From contig CAAFRY010000331.1 in the NCBI GenBank assembly GCA_900765525.1, positions 1-6,924 on the forward strand: a stretch of DNA of 6,924 nt, given 5' to 3'. Of this stretch, positions 6,228-6,924 are shown in pieces. Made by a program: the position numbers and the translations under genes. Numbering within the stretch: position 1 is the first letter of the stretch; every line of letters begins with the position of its first letter. Source of the DNA: an uncultured Blautia sp. Lineage in GTDB: Bacteria > Bacillota > Clostridia > Lachnospirales > Lachnospiraceae. A model generated the notes under the pieces. That model had not been told where the DNA came from. It saw only the letters and a list, made by a program, of their open reading frames with translations, and searched no databases.

Positions 6228-6878
6228 GTGGACGAAAAGGGCATATCAAAAGCAGTAATCAGGAGACTTCCCCGATATTACAGGTATTTAGGAGAGCTTC
6301 TGGAGGAAGGAGTAGAGCGGATTTCCTCCAATGAGCTGAGTGCAAAAATGAGAGTCACTGCCTCTCAAATCCGTCAGGATTTAAACAATTTCGGCGGCTT
6401 CGGACAGCAGGGCTATGGCTATAATGTGCCTTATCTGTATGCTGAAATCGGGAAGATACTGGGCTTGGACAAGATTCACCATATGATTATCATAGGAGCC
6501 GGAAATTTAGGACAGGCTCTTGCCAATTATGTACAGTTCGAAAAAAGAGGGTTTAAGGTTGTAGGGATTTTTGACGTGAATCCTGTGTTAAAGGGTATTT
6601 CCATCCGTGGTAATGAGATTCGCATGATGGAAGAGCTGCCGGAATTTCTCCTGAAACAGGAGGTAGAGATTGCGGCCCTTACCTTGCCAAAGAATAATGC
6701 GGCAGAGACTGCAGATTTGCTGGTGCGGCAGGGAATCAAGGCTATTTGGAATTTTGCCCACCTGGATTTAGACGTGCCGGAGGATGTGATTGTAGAGAAT
6801 GTACATCTTTCGGAAAGCCTGATGCGGCTGTCATATAATTTAAACTGCTATATGAATGAACACGATAATAAAGAATGA
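6228..6878 (+). CDS. rex: Redox-sensing transcriptional repressor Rex
   Basis: This 216-residue cytoplasmic DNA-binding protein senses the NADH/NAD+ ratio; in the family NADH releases it from DNA, inducing fermentation and NADH-reoxidising genes. Numbering from the GTG start: a winged helix at about 4-75 with ISKAVIRRLPRYYRYL (6-21), the recognition segment TASQIRQDLNNFGGFG, and the FGQQGYGY loop (58-65). A Rossmann domain follows with GAGNLGQAL (90-98) and Asp116 in IFDVNP, the acidic position expected to favour NADH by binding the adenine ribose. The C-terminal helix LSESLMRLSYNLN is the domain-swapped dimer element. GTG 6228 is chosen because AGGAGG (6215-6220) lies 7 nt before it; an in-frame TTG at 6207 has no ribosome binding site and would place that site inside the gene, and TTG at 6222 is too close. 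All key motifs are intact. Confidence 0.96.
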   Translation: MDEKGISKAVIRRLPRYYRYLGELLEEGVERISSNELSAKMRVTASQIRQDLNNFGGFGQQGYGYNVPYLYAEIGKILGLDKIHHMIIIGAGNLGQALANYVQFEKRGFKVVGIFDVNPVLKGISIRGNEIRMMEELPEFLLKQEVEIAALTLPKNNAAETADLLVRQGIKAIWNFAHLDLDVPEDVIVENVHLSESLMRLSYNLNCYMNEHDNKE

Positions 6879-6888
6879 TGGGGAGGAG

Positions 6889-6919
6889 CTGCTGTAAAAG
6901 AAATTTTGCGGCAGTTTTT
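6889..6919 (+). terminator. Intrinsic terminator after rex
   Basis: CTGCTGTAAAA (6889-6899) pairs with TTTTGCGGCAG (6904-6914), an 11-bp stem with two G-U wobbles in RNA, closed by a GAAA tetraloop and followed by TTTTT (6915-6919). It starts 10 nt after the rex stop, so rex is probably a single-gene transcript. Confidence 0.8.
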
Positions 6920-6924
6920 CTGTA

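Overview
The window looks like a chromosomal stretch from an anaerobic Clostridia, most likely a Lachnospiraceae relative. This rests on gene content (a Re-type citrate synthase, a Rex redox repressor, an S8 peptidase), strong AGGAGG-type ribosome binding sites, and moderate GC with consensus sigma-A promoters. No RNA gene, insertion sequence, phage gene or CRISPR array was seen. The genus is an inference.

Layout: (1) Positions 1-651 hold the 3' part of a subtilisin-family (S8) serine peptidase running in from the left. (2) Positions 652-820 form a regulatory region with a consensus promoter, a 28-bp inverted repeat over its -10 box, and a GC-rich leader that can fold into two competing hairpins. 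(3) Positions 821-4119 hold a tight three-gene operon: a Re-type citrate synthase of the DRE-TIM metallolyase family, a GntR/FCD transcription factor, and an NADP-dependent isocitrate dehydrogenase of the eukaryote-like type. The gaps are 17 and 21 nt, and a strong intrinsic terminator ends the operon. (4) On the opposite strand, 6066-4156 encodes a two-domain ABC-F ATPase resembling YdiF. Its last codons lie inside the operon terminator. (5) A divergent intergenic region (6067-6227) carries separate promoters for the ABC-F gene and for rex. The rex promoter includes a plausible Rex autoregulatory operator. (6) Positions 6228-6878 encode Rex, followed by an intrinsic terminator.

How the genes work together: citrate synthase and isocitrate dehydrogenase are the first and third steps from oxaloacetate and acetyl-CoA to 2-oxoglutarate. 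In anaerobes this oxidative half of the TCA cycle mainly supplies glutamate. Aconitase, the step between them, is absent from the window and must be encoded elsewhere if the pathway runs. The embedded GntR/FCD protein is the obvious candidate to bind the promoter palindrome and set operon output in response to a pathway carboxylate. That link is inference. Rex senses the NADH/NAD+ ratio. It and the ABC-F gene are separate transcription units with no shown tie to the citrate operon.

No exotic new system is evident. The most interesting item is the self-contained citrate-to-2-oxoglutarate operon with its own regulator and a large, unusually well-formed operator.
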